The notes below the pieces were generated by a model. It was not told the DNA's origin, searched no databases, and was given only the letters and a program-made list of their open reading frames with translations. The translations under genes were made by a program, and so were the position numbers. Source: Martelella alba (GTDB lineage Bacteria > Pseudomonadota > Alphaproteobacteria > Rhizobiales > Rhizobiaceae). Taken from it: a stretch of 64,000 nt of DNA. Location: assembly GCF_006516955.1 (NCBI RefSeq), contig NZ_VHLG01000010.1:1-64000 (forward strand). Direction: 5' to 3'. Shown here in pieces: positions 16,197-24,393 of this stretch; the stretch's first letter is position 1, and the number at the start of each line of letters is the position of its first letter.

Positions 16197-17075
16197 CTAT
16201 TTCTGCTTTTCGGCAAAGGCGGCACGGCCGGCGCTGTCGAGCGCAGCAAATTCGGCATCCGTCAGCTTGAGGGCTGCTGCGGCGACATTTTCTTCCAGAT
16301 GTGCGCGCTTGGATGTACCGGGAATCGGCAGTATGACCGGGCTACGTCGCAGGACCCAGGCAAGAGCGACCTGGCCCGGCGTGGCATTATGGGCCTTGAC
16401 GATGTCATCCATGATCGTGCCCGGCCCGGCCAGTGCGCCGGCAGCGAGCGGAAACCAGGGAATGAAGCCGATCCCGTTTTCTTCGCAATAATCGAGCACG
16501 GCTTCGCTGGTGCGATCGACGAGATTGTACCGGTTTTGCACTGTGGCGACCTTGAAATGGCTTGAGGCTGCCTTGATGTCAGAAACCGAGACTTCCGAGA
16601 GACCTGCATGGGCGATCAAGCCTTCTTTCAGAAATTCGGCAATAGCGCCGAACTGCTCGTCAGCGGGGACTTTCGGGTCAATCCGGTGAAGCTGCCAGAG
16701 CGGAATCTGCTCCAGCTTGAGGTTGCGCAGGCTCTTGTGCACCTGCTGACGCAGATATTCCGGTCGTCCGACAGGTGGCCAGATACCCGGTCCGGTGCGG
16801 GTCAGCCCGCCCTTGGTGGCGATGGTGAGCCCGGAATAGGGATACAGGGCCTCGCGGATCAGCCATTCGGACACATCCGGCCCGTAACTGTCTGCTGTAT
16901 CGATGAAATTGACGCCGAGTTCGGGCAGGCGCTTCAGCGTTCTGAGCGCCTCGTCCCTGTCTGCGGGTTCGCCCCAGACGCCCGTGCCGGTGATGCGCAT
17001 GGCGCCGAAGCCGAGCCGGTTAACCGTGAGATCGTCGCCGATTTTGAATGTGCCGGATTGAGCCGCGTCGGTCAT
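16197..17075 (-). CDS. Aldo/keto reductase
   Basis: This 292-residue protein has the complete catalytic tetrad: Asp59 and Tyr64 in FIDTADSYG, Lys88 in LTIATKGG and His130 in LWQLHR. The C-terminal [19 protein letters not shown] holds the NADP-binding loop. It is shorter than the reductase at 679 and clearly from a different subgroup, close to putative oxidoreductases that lie alone in rhizobial genomes. It is monocistronic here. The substrate is unknown. Confidence 0.9.
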   Translation of the reverse strand: MTDAAQSGTFKIGDDLTVNRLGFGAMRITGTGVWGEPADRDEALRTLKRLPELGVNFIDTADSYGPDVSEWLIREALYPYSGLTIATKGGLTRTGPGIWPPVGRPEYLRQQVHKSLRNLKLEQIPLWQLHRIDPKVPADEQFGAIAEFLKEGLIAHAGLSEVSVSDIKAASSHFKVATVQNRYNLVDRTSEAVLDYCEENGIGFIPWFPLAAGALAGPGTIMDDIVKAHNATPGQVALAWVLRRSPVILPIPGTSKRAHLEENVAAAALKLTDAEFAALDSAGRAAFAEKQK

Positions 17076-17251
17076 GGAATTCTCCCTTGATGAAACGAGA
17101 CGGATTTTAATGCCGCGGTGAGAAGTTGAGCGGCATGAAAGATCTTGGCTCTTGTCACATGGTCAGCTGGTGACCGCGTTTCAATGGAAGGGCGCGCATT
17201 TGCGACAGATTGCCGTTATGTGCGGTGTGTTTTCCCGAAGTGGGATCCATC

Positions 17252-18178
17252 CTATCCGCAAAAAGCGAGGCCATTTTCGCGCAGGCCCTGGGCAAAGGCA
17301 TCGGTAACCTGCACCAGAGGGCTTGTGTCGACATCGCTTTGGCCGGCGGCGATCAGAGCGGCGAAATGACGGTAGAGCGTTGCATATTCCTGTTCAGCCT
17401 GATCGCAGATGATCTCGCCGTTGTGCTGCAGCCGCATGCCGCTGCGATCGATGGCAACGAGACCATCATCGGTCTCGATGAGGATGGTTTTGTTATCGTC
17501 ACCGGTTTGCCGCCAGTCGAATTCTGCCGTGACGGGCAGGCCGTCAGCGCCTGCAAGCTTCAGATATGCGGCGATCGGCGCATTGCGGCTTTCGGGGTAA
17601 ACGAGGCGGGCGGATTCTAGCTGCAACGGTACCGGCAGAATATGGTTCAAGAGCGCCAAGCCATTGATACCGCTATCAAAAACGCCAAAGCTCTCACGGC
17701 GCCAGATCCAGGTCTGGTGTGGATGCCAGCGGCGCACATCTTCATTCCAGCGCAACGTCGCGGACCGGACCATGCATTGCCCGAGCAACTGGCGGGCTGG
17801 TTCGGCAGCCGGGGCAAAGCGGCTATGCCAGCTGGTGAAGAGGGTAAGCCCCCGGTCTTCTGCCTCCCGTTTGAGCTTCGCCATGTCTGTCAGGCTTGTG
17901 GCGGGCGGCTTTTCGAGCAGCACATGGCAGCCAGCCTTCAGCGCCGCCATGGCCAGCGGGAAGCGGACATGCGGGGGAACGCAGAGGGCAAAGGCATCGA
18001 CATTGCGATCGGCCTCAAGGAGTGCGTCCATCGAGGCAAAGGCGGGGCTGATATCATCGGGCAGGAGCGGGTCGACAACGCCAGCCAGTCGAAAGTGGCG
18101 ATCGGCGGCGATCGCCGGCAGATGCTGGTCACGGGCAATCTTGCCGAAACCGACAATGGCAATGCCGATCTGTGTCAT
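17252..18178 (-). CDS. Gfo/Idh/MocA sugar dehydrogenase, L-arabinose/D-galactose 1-dehydrogenase type
   Basis: The 308-residue protein has an N-terminal Rossmann fold (AIVGFGKIARDQHLPAI) and the family's EKPPA motif (about residue 92). The segment EDVRRWHPHQTWIWRRE and FDSGINGLALL closely match, from memory, Azospirillum L-arabinose 1-dehydrogenase, a Gfo/Idh/MocA enzyme that oxidises L-arabinose or D-galactose to the lactone with NAD(P). It lies downstream of the GbpR-like regulator on the same strand and back-to-back with the arabinose importer, which supports a pentose or galactose substrate. The later enzymes of the oxidative route are not in this window. Confidence 0.8.
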   Translation of the reverse strand: MTQIGIAIVGFGKIARDQHLPAIAADRHFRLAGVVDPLLPDDISPAFASMDALLEADRNVDAFALCVPPHVRFPLAMAALKAGCHVLLEKPPATSLTDMAKLKREAEDRGLTLFTSWHSRFAPAAEPARQLLGQCMVRSATLRWNEDVRRWHPHQTWIWRRESFGVFDSGINGLALLNHILPVPLQLESARLVYPESRNAPIAAYLKLAGADGLPVTAEFDWRQTGDDNKTILIETDDGLVAIDRSGMRLQHNGEIICDQAEQEYATLYRHFAALIAAGQSDVDTSPLVQVTDAFAQGLRENGLAFCG

Positions 18179-18256
18179 GCTCTCCCCCGTTTATCCGCCG
18201 CGCCGGTTCTCCCCGAACAGGAATCGCGCAGCGGATGCGCATATCTTCCGTTTATC

Positions 18257-18270
18257 CCTGCTTAAGCAGG
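18257..18270. promoter_or_regulatory. 14-bp perfect palindrome between dehydrogenase and LysR genes
   Basis: CCTGCTTAAGCAGG is a perfect palindrome with further partial symmetry outside (TCC/GGA). It lies 79 bases upstream of the dehydrogenase start and is a candidate operator for that gene. Confidence 0.35.
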
Positions 18271-18331
18271 AGGGGAAGCGGAGGCCATGATGCCGGTGCG
18301 ATTTTTCTCCATTTGAACCAGGGCAGGGCGG

Positions 18332-19360
18332 TTATGTGGCGGCCTGGCGGGTGGAAAAGAGATTGGCGAGCTGTTTTTCGATCAGTGTCAGCACCCGCCA
18401 GACCGGCGGCGAGGGCGAACCGTCTGCGCGCTGGATCAGCGAATAGGGGCTGACATTGATCTCCTCCTTCAGCGGTAACTGGCAGACCCGGCCGCCGAGA
18501 ATGCCGTCTTTCTGAAAGAAGGCGGCGACGGGCCGTGCCACCGGGCTGATCGCATCGGTCTCGGAGATGATGGCGAGCGTCAGCAGTGCCGAAGTGGTCA
18601 CGAGAATATGTTTCGGCAGCATCAGCCCGTGAGCGAGAAGGTGGACCTCGATGGAGCGGCGCAATGGTGATCCGGCGGGCTGCAATACCCAGTCATAATC
18701 AAGGCAATCGCCGATCGACAACGTATCGGCACTGGCAAGCGGGTGATCGAGCCGCGCCATAAGGCTGACCGGTTCAAAACCGATCGGGCGCATGGTCACG
18801 GTCTTGGCATCCATGTCCTCCGGCAGGCGGCCGAGATAGAAATCGAGATTGTAGGAAAACAGCGCCTCCGACAGCTTGTCGGAGGTATCAACCTGCACCG
18901 TCAGCTCGATTTCGGGATAATCGCGGCGCAATTCGCGGATCACCGGCATGACGATCTCAAGTGAGGGACCGGTAACAGCGCCCATCCGCACCGAACCGCG
19001 CGCGCCGGCGGCCATCTGGGCGATTTCCCGATGGCTTTCATCGAGCTGATGCAGAATGACAACGGCGCGCTGGGCAATGGCATAACCGATCTCCGTCAGC
19101 ACAACACCACGGCCGTGGCGGTCATAGAGCTTGGCACCGACCGTATGTTCGAGTTCGCCGAGCAGGCGCGACGCGGCTGACTGGGTCATGCCGAGCTGGG
19201 CGGCGGCGGCCGAGATCTGGCCGCTGCGTTCGAGGATCGAGATCAGCCGGAGTTGCGAAAAACGTAAACCCCTGCGGATAAACTCGTCTTCGAGGAAAAT
19301 CTGCTCCTTGCCTGCCATAGGATATACCAATTTCGCTATATCTATTGAGTTATTATTCAT
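18332..19360 (-). CDS. GbpR-like LysR-family regulator of the sugar importer
   Basis: The start is uncertain: a GTG at 19375 and ATGs at 19360 and 19318 are in frame and none has a strong ribosome site; 19360 gives 342 residues. The winged helix-turn-helix (LRFSQLRLISILERSG, then AAAQLGMTQSAASRLLGELE) is followed by an effector domain. The length, the PMAGKEQIFLEDEFIRRGLRF opening and the position divergent from a ChvE/YtfQ-type binding-protein gene fit GbpR, which in Agrobacterium controls chvE in response to arabinose, galactose and fucose. A dyad at 19417-19446 in the shared promoter region is its likely site. Confidence 0.82.
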   Translation of the reverse strand: MNNNSIDIAKLVYPMAGKEQIFLEDEFIRRGLRFSQLRLISILERSGQISAAAAQLGMTQSAASRLLGELEHTVGAKLYDRHGRGVVLTEIGYAIAQRAVVILHQLDESHREIAQMAAGARGSVRMGAVTGPSLEIVMPVIRELRRDYPEIELTVQVDTSDKLSEALFSYNLDFYLGRLPEDMDAKTVTMRPIGFEPVSLMARLDHPLASADTLSIGDCLDYDWVLQPAGSPLRRSIEVHLLAHGLMLPKHILVTTSALLTLAIISETDAISPVARPVAAFFQKDGILGGRVCQLPLKEEINVSPYSLIQRADGSPSPPVWRVLTLIEKQLANLFSTRQAAT

Positions 19361-19416
19361 TTGAACGTCTAGCACAAAATTGCAACTATGGCTTCAGCGA
19401 TTTGGCCGAAATTTTT

Positions 19417-19446
19417 ATTTAACGCCCTGAAATTAAATCGTTAAAT
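19417..19446. promoter_or_regulatory. LysR-type operator candidate, ATTTAACG-N14-CGTTAAAT
   Basis: Two perfect 8-bp inverted arms lie 57 bases from the chosen start of the LysR gene, between it and the importer operon it presumably controls. The spacing and AT-rich content fit LysR-type binding boxes. Confidence 0.5.
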
Positions 19447-19697
19447 GTGAAATTGCGGTTGCTCGCTCCATAGCTCGGGCGCTCTGTTTGCGGCCGAAGG
19501 GGAGGTTGACGAACAATCAGACTGCAGGCCCCGGCCGGAGGTTTCCGGAGCGGGACAGGACAGTTGTGCCCGAAACATCCGCTGGACGCTTCTGGAGGTG
19601 GAGGCGCGTGTGGTGAGGGTGGTGTTTGTCGCTAATTTACTGACCTGACGGCGAGTGGAACGCTTGCGTCATCGTCCGCTTTCTGGGTGGACATTCT

Positions 19698-19733
19698 GTC
19701 GGGTGTGAACCGGGGAGGACCGGTTGGCCCGAC
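19698..19733 (+). promoter_or_regulatory. Leader hairpin with GGAGGA loop before the importer gene
   Basis: GTCGGG pairs with CCCGAC and, inside, AACCGG pairs with CCGGTT, leaving the six-base loop GGAGGA. The structure ends eight bases before the actual ribosome site (GGGAGGA) of the gene at 19754. An exposed Shine-Dalgarno-like loop could be a small-RNA target or ribosome standby site. Confidence 0.5.
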
Positions 19734-19753
19734 GATAACTGGGAGGACTTTTC

Positions 19754-20704
19754 ATGAAAGCATTGCTTTTGACGACCGTTGCCGCGCTTGCAATGAGCGC
19801 TGCTGCCGCGTCGGCCGAAACGGTCGGCTTTTCGCAGATCGGATCGGAATCGGGCTGGCGCGCCGCCGAGACGACCATCACCAAACAGCAGGCTGAAGAA
19901 CGTGGCATCGATCTGAAATTCTCCGATGCACAGCAAAAGCAGGAAAACCAGATCGCAGCAATCCGCTCCTTTGTGGCGCAGGGTGTTGACGCGATCTTTC
20001 TGGCACCGGTTGTTGCAACCGGCTGGGACAGCGCGCTGGAAGAGGCAAAGGATGCCGGCATTCCGGTGATCCTGCTCGACCGCCAGGTTGATGCGCCCGA
20101 TGATCTTTACATGACGGCTGTCGGCTCCAATGTTGTCCATGAGGGCGAAGTTGCCGCCAACTGGCTGATCGATACGGTCGGCGACAAGGATTGCAACGTG
20201 GTTGAACTGGAAGGCACGACGGGCTCTTCCGTTGCCATCGACCGCAAGAAGGGGTTTGACGACACGGTCGCATCGCATCCCAACATCAAGATCATCCGCA
20301 GCCAGACGGGCGATTTCACCCGTTCGCAGGGCAAGGAAGTCATGGAAAGCTTCCTGCAGGCGGAAAATGGCGGGCAGAATATCTGCGCGCTCTTCTCGCA
20401 TAATGACGACATGGCCGTTGGCGCCATTCAGGCCATCAAGGAAGCTGGCCTGAAACCCGGTTCCGACATTCTGGTGGTCTCGATTGATGCCGTCCCGGAC
20501 TATTTCCAGGCGATGTCCGAAGGTGAGACCAATGCCACTGTCGAGCTGACCCCCAACATGGCCGGTCCGGCCTTTGATGCACTCGCTGCCTACTGGAAAG
20601 ACGGCACCATGCCGCCGAAATTCATCCAGACGGAATCGAAGCTTTACACCCAGGCTGACGATCCGGCCGGCGAATATGCCCGCCGCAAGGACCTTGGTTA
20701 CTGA
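19754..20704 (+). CDS. Sugar ABC transporter, periplasmic binding protein (YtfQ-like)
   Basis: The 316-residue precursor has a signal peptide (MKALLLTTVAALAMSAAAASA|ET) and a two-lobed periplasmic-binding-protein fold of the ribose/galactofuranose (PBP1, LacI-like) type. GFSQIGSESGWRAAET and the segments DAIFLAPV, VILLDRQVDAPDD and CALFSHNDDMAVGAIQAIKEAG match YtfQ. A strong ribosome site (GGGAGGAC) precedes the ATG. E. coli YtfQ binds galactofuranose; the araBAD genes at the end of this operon argue that L-arabinose is the substrate here. A hairpin after the stop probably keeps its transcript level above that of the ATPase gene. Confidence 0.9.
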   Translation: MKALLLTTVAALAMSAAAASAETVGFSQIGSESGWRAAETTITKQQAEERGIDLKFSDAQQKQENQIAAIRSFVAQGVDAIFLAPVVATGWDSALEEAKDAGIPVILLDRQVDAPDDLYMTAVGSNVVHEGEVAANWLIDTVGDKDCNVVELEGTTGSSVAIDRKKGFDDTVASHPNIKIIRSQTGDFTRSQGKEVMESFLQAENGGQNICALFSHNDDMAVGAIQAIKEAGLKPGSDILVVSIDAVPDYFQAMSEGETNATVELTPNMAGPAFDALAAYWKDGTMPPKFIQTESKLYTQADDPAGEYARRKDLGY

Positions 20705-20718
20705 GGTCCCCTCCCGAG

Positions 20719-20748
20719 CCGCCGGGGCCGTTTCATCGGTCCCGGCGG
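20719..20748 (+). repeat. Intercistronic hairpin after the binding-protein gene
   Basis: CCGCCGGG and CCCGGCGG, with inner CCG/CGG, form a stem with a short loop between the binding-protein and ATPase genes. Such structures commonly stabilise the upstream message or reduce read-through, which fits the higher demand for binding protein. Confidence 0.5.
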
Positions 20749-20788
20749 GTCAAGCCTGGGCCTTGCGCCCGAACCGGGGTGAAGTGAA

Positions 20789-22303
20789 ATGCTACTGGAA
20801 ATTCAATCTCTGACGAAAACCTTTCTGGGCATGACGGCACTCGATCACGTCAATTTCGAGCTGGTTGCAGGAGAGGTCCACGCGCTTTTGGGTGAAAATG
20901 GCGCCGGTAAGTCGACGCTGATCAAATGCCTGACCGGCGCCTATCACCGCGATGCCGGATCCGTCACGCTCAATGGCGAGCCGATCTCACCGCGCTCCAC
21001 GTCGGAAGCGCAGGAACTGGGCATCGGAACCGTCTATCAGGAGGTTAACCTCCTTCCCAATCTGACCGTCGCGCAGAATCTGACCTTTGGCCGCGAGCCG
21101 CGCCGTTTCGGTGTGATCGATAACCGCGCCATGAAGATCGAAGCGCTGAAAATGCTTGAAGGCTACGGCCTTGATATTGATGTCAGTCGCGATCTCGGCA
21201 GCTATTCCGTCGCGGTACAGCAGATTATCGCCATTGCTCGCGCCGTGGCGCTTTCCGGCAAGGTGTTGATCCTTGACGAGCCTACGGCCAGTCTCGATAC
21301 CCGCGAAGTGCGCATGCTTTTTGATGTTGTGCGCCGGCTGCGCGATGAGGGGTTGGGCATTATTTTTGTCTCCCACTTTCTCGATCAGGTCTTTGAACTG
21401 ACGGACCGGATCACGGTTCTGCGCAATGGTCGCAAGATCGTCACCGAGAAGACGGCCGATCTCGACCGGGTCCGGCTGATTTCGCATATGCTTGGCCGTG
21501 AGCTGGAAGGCGAGGAAGGCGAGGGCGCAAGGCGGCCAACGGAAGGCCGGGTCGGTGCGGAACCGATCCTGACCATGCGTGGTCTCGGTCGCAAGAATGT
21601 GGTCGAACCCTTTGATCTCGATGTTCACAAGGGCGAAGTTGTCGGCCTTGCCGGGCTTTTGGGCTCCGGGCGAACCGAAACCGCACAGCTGGTTTTCGGC
21701 GTGCGCCATGCCCAGACCGGCACGATTTCGGATCAGAAGGGGCCGCTGAAAATCACAAGCCCGCGTGACGCGATCGCTGCCGGTTTCGGCTTTGCCCCGG
21801 AAGATCGCAAGACCGACGGCATTATCGCCGATCTTTCGATCCGTGAGAATATCGCGCTGGCCATGCAGGCCAGACGCGGCTGGGCGCGGCCGATCCCGCG
21901 CGCAGAACAGGACCGGATTGTCGCCGACTATATCGAAAAACTCGATATCAGGACGTCAGGTCCGGAGAAACCGATCGGCGAACTGTCCGGCGGCAACCAG
22001 CAAAAGGTGGTGCTGGCGCGCTGGCTGGCGATGAACCCGCGCTTTCTCATTCTCGATGAGCCGACGCGCGGCATCGATGTCGGCGCGCATGCGGAAATTC
22101 TGCATCTGATCCAGGAAATCACCGCCGAGGGCATGTCTATCCTGGTGATCTCGTCCGAGCTTGACGAACTGATCGCGGTTGCCGACCGGGTGATCGTGGT
22201 GCGCGATCGCGCCCATGTTGCCGAACTGGTCGGCGAAGAGATCGTCTCCGACAATATCGTCCGGGCGATTGCCACCTCGAAGAAACAAGAGGAGGTCGCG
22301 TGA
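20789..22303 (+). CDS. Sugar ABC transporter, duplicated ATP-binding protein (YtfR-like)
   Basis: At 504 residues this is a tandem ATPase of the carbohydrate uptake transporter-2 type (RbsA/MglA/YtfR). The first half has Walker A GENGAGKST (35-43) and Walker B VLILDEPTAS; its signature (SVAVQQIIAIARA) is degenerate. The second half has a degenerate Walker A (GLLGSGRTET) but a good signature LSGGNQQKVVLARWL and Walker B LILDEPTRGID, as usual in this family. The gene ends one base into the permease start. Confidence 0.93.
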   Translation: MLLEIQSLTKTFLGMTALDHVNFELVAGEVHALLGENGAGKSTLIKCLTGAYHRDAGSVTLNGEPISPRSTSEAQELGIGTVYQEVNLLPNLTVAQNLTFGREPRRFGVIDNRAMKIEALKMLEGYGLDIDVSRDLGSYSVAVQQIIAIARAVALSGKVLILDEPTASLDTREVRMLFDVVRRLRDEGLGIIFVSHFLDQVFELTDRITVLRNGRKIVTEKTADLDRVRLISHMLGRELEGEEGEGARRPTEGRVGAEPILTMRGLGRKNVVEPFDLDVHKGEVVGLAGLLGSGRTETAQLVFGVRHAQTGTISDQKGPLKITSPRDAIAAGFGFAPEDRKTDGIIADLSIRENIALAMQARRGWARPIPRAEQDRIVADYIEKLDIRTSGPEKPIGELSGGNQQKVVLARWLAMNPRFLILDEPTRGIDVGAHAEILHLIQEITAEGMSILVISSELDELIAVADRVIVVRDRAHVAELVGEEIVSDNIVRAIATSKKQEEVA

Positions 22304-23340
22304 TGCCGCAGGGAATCAAGCGGGTCTTGCCGCAACTTGTCACGCTGGCCTTTCTGGTGGCACTGGTTTCGGTGTTCTTTCCGGCCTTTTTGCAGGTCGA
22401 TTATTCCTCCGGCCGCTTTGTCGGTCCGGTCATTGATGTGCTGAAACGGGCAGCACCCGTGGCACTCCTGTCCATAGGCATGACACTGGTGGTCGCTACC
22501 AAGGGCATCGACCTTTCGGTCGGTACGGTGATTGCCATTACCGGCGCGGTTGCCGCTGCCACGCTGACGGCGGGCTACGGCATTCCGGCCGCGATCTTCA
22601 TGGCGCTGGTCGCCGGGCTGATTGCCGGACTTTTCAACGGCACGCTGGTTGCCTTTATCGGCATTCAGCCGATTGTTGCGACGCTGATCCTGATGATCTC
22701 GGGACGCGGCATCGCCCAGCTGATCACCGAGGGCCGGATCCTCACCTTCAACGCGCCGGGTTTTGCCTGGCTCGGCTCCGGCGCTCTGTTCGGCATTCCG
22801 GTGCCAACCGTGATCTGGTTCCTGGCTGCCGTGATTGCCATTCTGGTCATGCGGCGCACCGCGCTTGGTCTTCTGGTCGAAGCCGTCGGCGTCAACATGA
22901 AGGCGGCCTCGCTTGCCGGCGTCAATGCGCGGGTGCTGCTGATCGCCGTTTATATGGCGTCAGGCCTTTGCGCTGCCGTTGCCGGCATCATCACCGCAGC
23001 CGATATTCGCGGGGCGGATGCCAATAATGCGGGCCTCTGGCTTGAACTCGATGCGGTTCTGGCAACCGTCATTGGCGGCAATTCGCTGCTTGGCGGCCGG
23101 TTCTCGATATCGGCTTCCGTCATTGGCGCACTGATCATCCAGACCATTGATACCGGCATTCTGCTGGCGGGCTTTCCGTCTGAATATAATCTGGTCATCA
23201 AGGCGGCGCTGGTGGTCATTATTCTGGTTATGCAGTCACCCAATATCGTTGGTGACCTGAAATTCTTCCGTCAGGATTTCTTCCGTCGCGGTGCATCTGC
23301 CACGACGAATGATCCGGCTGTTCGCAGGGGGGCAAAATGA
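22303..23340 (+). CDS. Sugar ABC transporter permease 1 (YtfT-like)
   Basis: The 345-residue protein has eight to ten hydrophobic segments and the branched-chain/ribose-type permease signature (LSIGMTLVVATKGIDLSVGT). The ATG at 22303 is preferred over the GTG at 22300 because GGAGG sits seven bases before it. It overlaps the ATPase stop by one base and the next gene by four, so the genes are translationally coupled. With the ATPase and second permease it forms the inner-membrane channel. Confidence 0.92.
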   Translation: MPQGIKRVLPQLVTLAFLVALVSVFFPAFLQVDYSSGRFVGPVIDVLKRAAPVALLSIGMTLVVATKGIDLSVGTVIAITGAVAAATLTAGYGIPAAIFMALVAGLIAGLFNGTLVAFIGIQPIVATLILMISGRGIAQLITEGRILTFNAPGFAWLGSGALFGIPVPTVIWFLAAVIAILVMRRTALGLLVEAVGVNMKAASLAGVNARVLLIAVYMASGLCAAVAGIITAADIRGADANNAGLWLELDAVLATVIGGNSLLGGRFSISASVIGALIIQTIDTGILLAGFPSEYNLVIKAALVVIILVMQSPNIVGDLKFFRQDFFRRGASATTNDPAVRRGAK

Positions 23341-24308
23341 AAAATCCGCGTCTTTATCCGCTGTTTGCCACCATCGCGATTTTCGTCGTTGCCTATGCGA
23401 TCTGCTACACGCAATTCCCGACCATGCTGTCGACCCGTGTTGTCGGCAATCTGCTCACCGATAATGCCTATCTTGGCATTGTTGCCGTCGGCATGACGGT
23501 GGTGATCCTGTCAGGCGGTATTGACCTCTCGGTCGGTTCGGTGATTGCCTTTTCCGGGGTCTTCATCGCGGTTCTGCTGCGTGATACCGGACTGCATCCG
23601 CTGATCGTCTTTGCCATGCTGCTGGTGGTCACCACCGCTTTCGGTGCGGCGATGGGCTTTTTGATCCATAAACTTGCCATGCCGGCCTTTATCGTCACGC
23701 TGGCCGGCATGTTTCTGGCGCGCGGCGTTGCCTATATGATGACGATCGATTCCATTCCGATTGCCGATCCCTTCTTCAAGGCATTGCAGAAGACCTATTG
23801 GATTATGCCGGGCAAGGGGCGGCTGACGCTGATCGGCATCATCATGCTGCTTGCCTTTGTCATCGGCCATATCGTCGCCCACAAGACCCGCTTCGGCGCC
23901 TCCATCTTCGCCATTGGCGGCGGTGAGCAGACGGCCAAGCTGATGGGCGCAAAGGTAGGCCAGACGACGATCGCCATCTATGCCTTTTCCGGTTTCATGG
24001 CCGGGCTCGGCGGCATTGTTTTCGCCATCTATACCGGTTCGGGCTATCCGCTGGCCACCGTCGGCACGGAACTGTCGGCGATTGCCACCGTTGTCATCGG
24101 CGGAACGCTGCTGACGGGTGGCGCCGGCTATGTTTTTGGCACGCTGTTCGGCGTGTTGACCATGGGGTTGATCCAGACTTACATCGTCTTTGACGGGACG
24201 CTTTCGAGCTGGTGGACCAAGATGGCAATCGGCATTCTCCTTCTTCTCTTCATCTTGCTGCAGAAGGGGCTCCTCAAGCTGACCGTGGCGCGCAGCGCTC
24301 CGGCCTGA
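23337..24308 (+). CDS. Sugar ABC transporter permease 2 (YjfF-like)
   Basis: This 323-residue membrane protein is a paralogue of the preceding permease (AVGMTVVILSGGIDLSVGSV at about residues 51-70) and matches YjfF by position and length. The start overlaps the preceding stop as ATGA. Two different permeases plus a duplicated ATPase are the standard YtfQRT-YjfF composition. Confidence 0.92.
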   Translation: MKNPRLYPLFATIAIFVVAYAICYTQFPTMLSTRVVGNLLTDNAYLGIVAVGMTVVILSGGIDLSVGSVIAFSGVFIAVLLRDTGLHPLIVFAMLLVVTTAFGAAMGFLIHKLAMPAFIVTLAGMFLARGVAYMMTIDSIPIADPFFKALQKTYWIMPGKGRLTLIGIIMLLAFVIGHIVAHKTRFGASIFAIGGGEQTAKLMGAKVGQTTIAIYAFSGFMAGLGGIVFAIYTGSGYPLATVGTELSAIATVVIGGTLLTGGAGYVFGTLFGVLTMGLIQTYIVFDGTLSSWWTKMAIGILLLLFILLQKGLLKLTVARSAPA

Positions 24309-24393
24309 TCTGATCACAAAGACCATCGGCGTGGTCAACGCGCCGATGGTGTCTACAACCCATAAAAACAGTCCCAGCAGGGAGTACACCGCA

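Larger units (their letters stand above)
19361..19753. other. Divergent promoter region of gbpR-like gene and arabinose importer
   Basis: This 393-base region carries an AT-rich part near the LysR gene with a 30-base dyad, and a GC-rich leader in front of the importer gene that includes a strong hairpin 20 bases before its start codon. No short gene was recognised. Confidence 0.6.
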
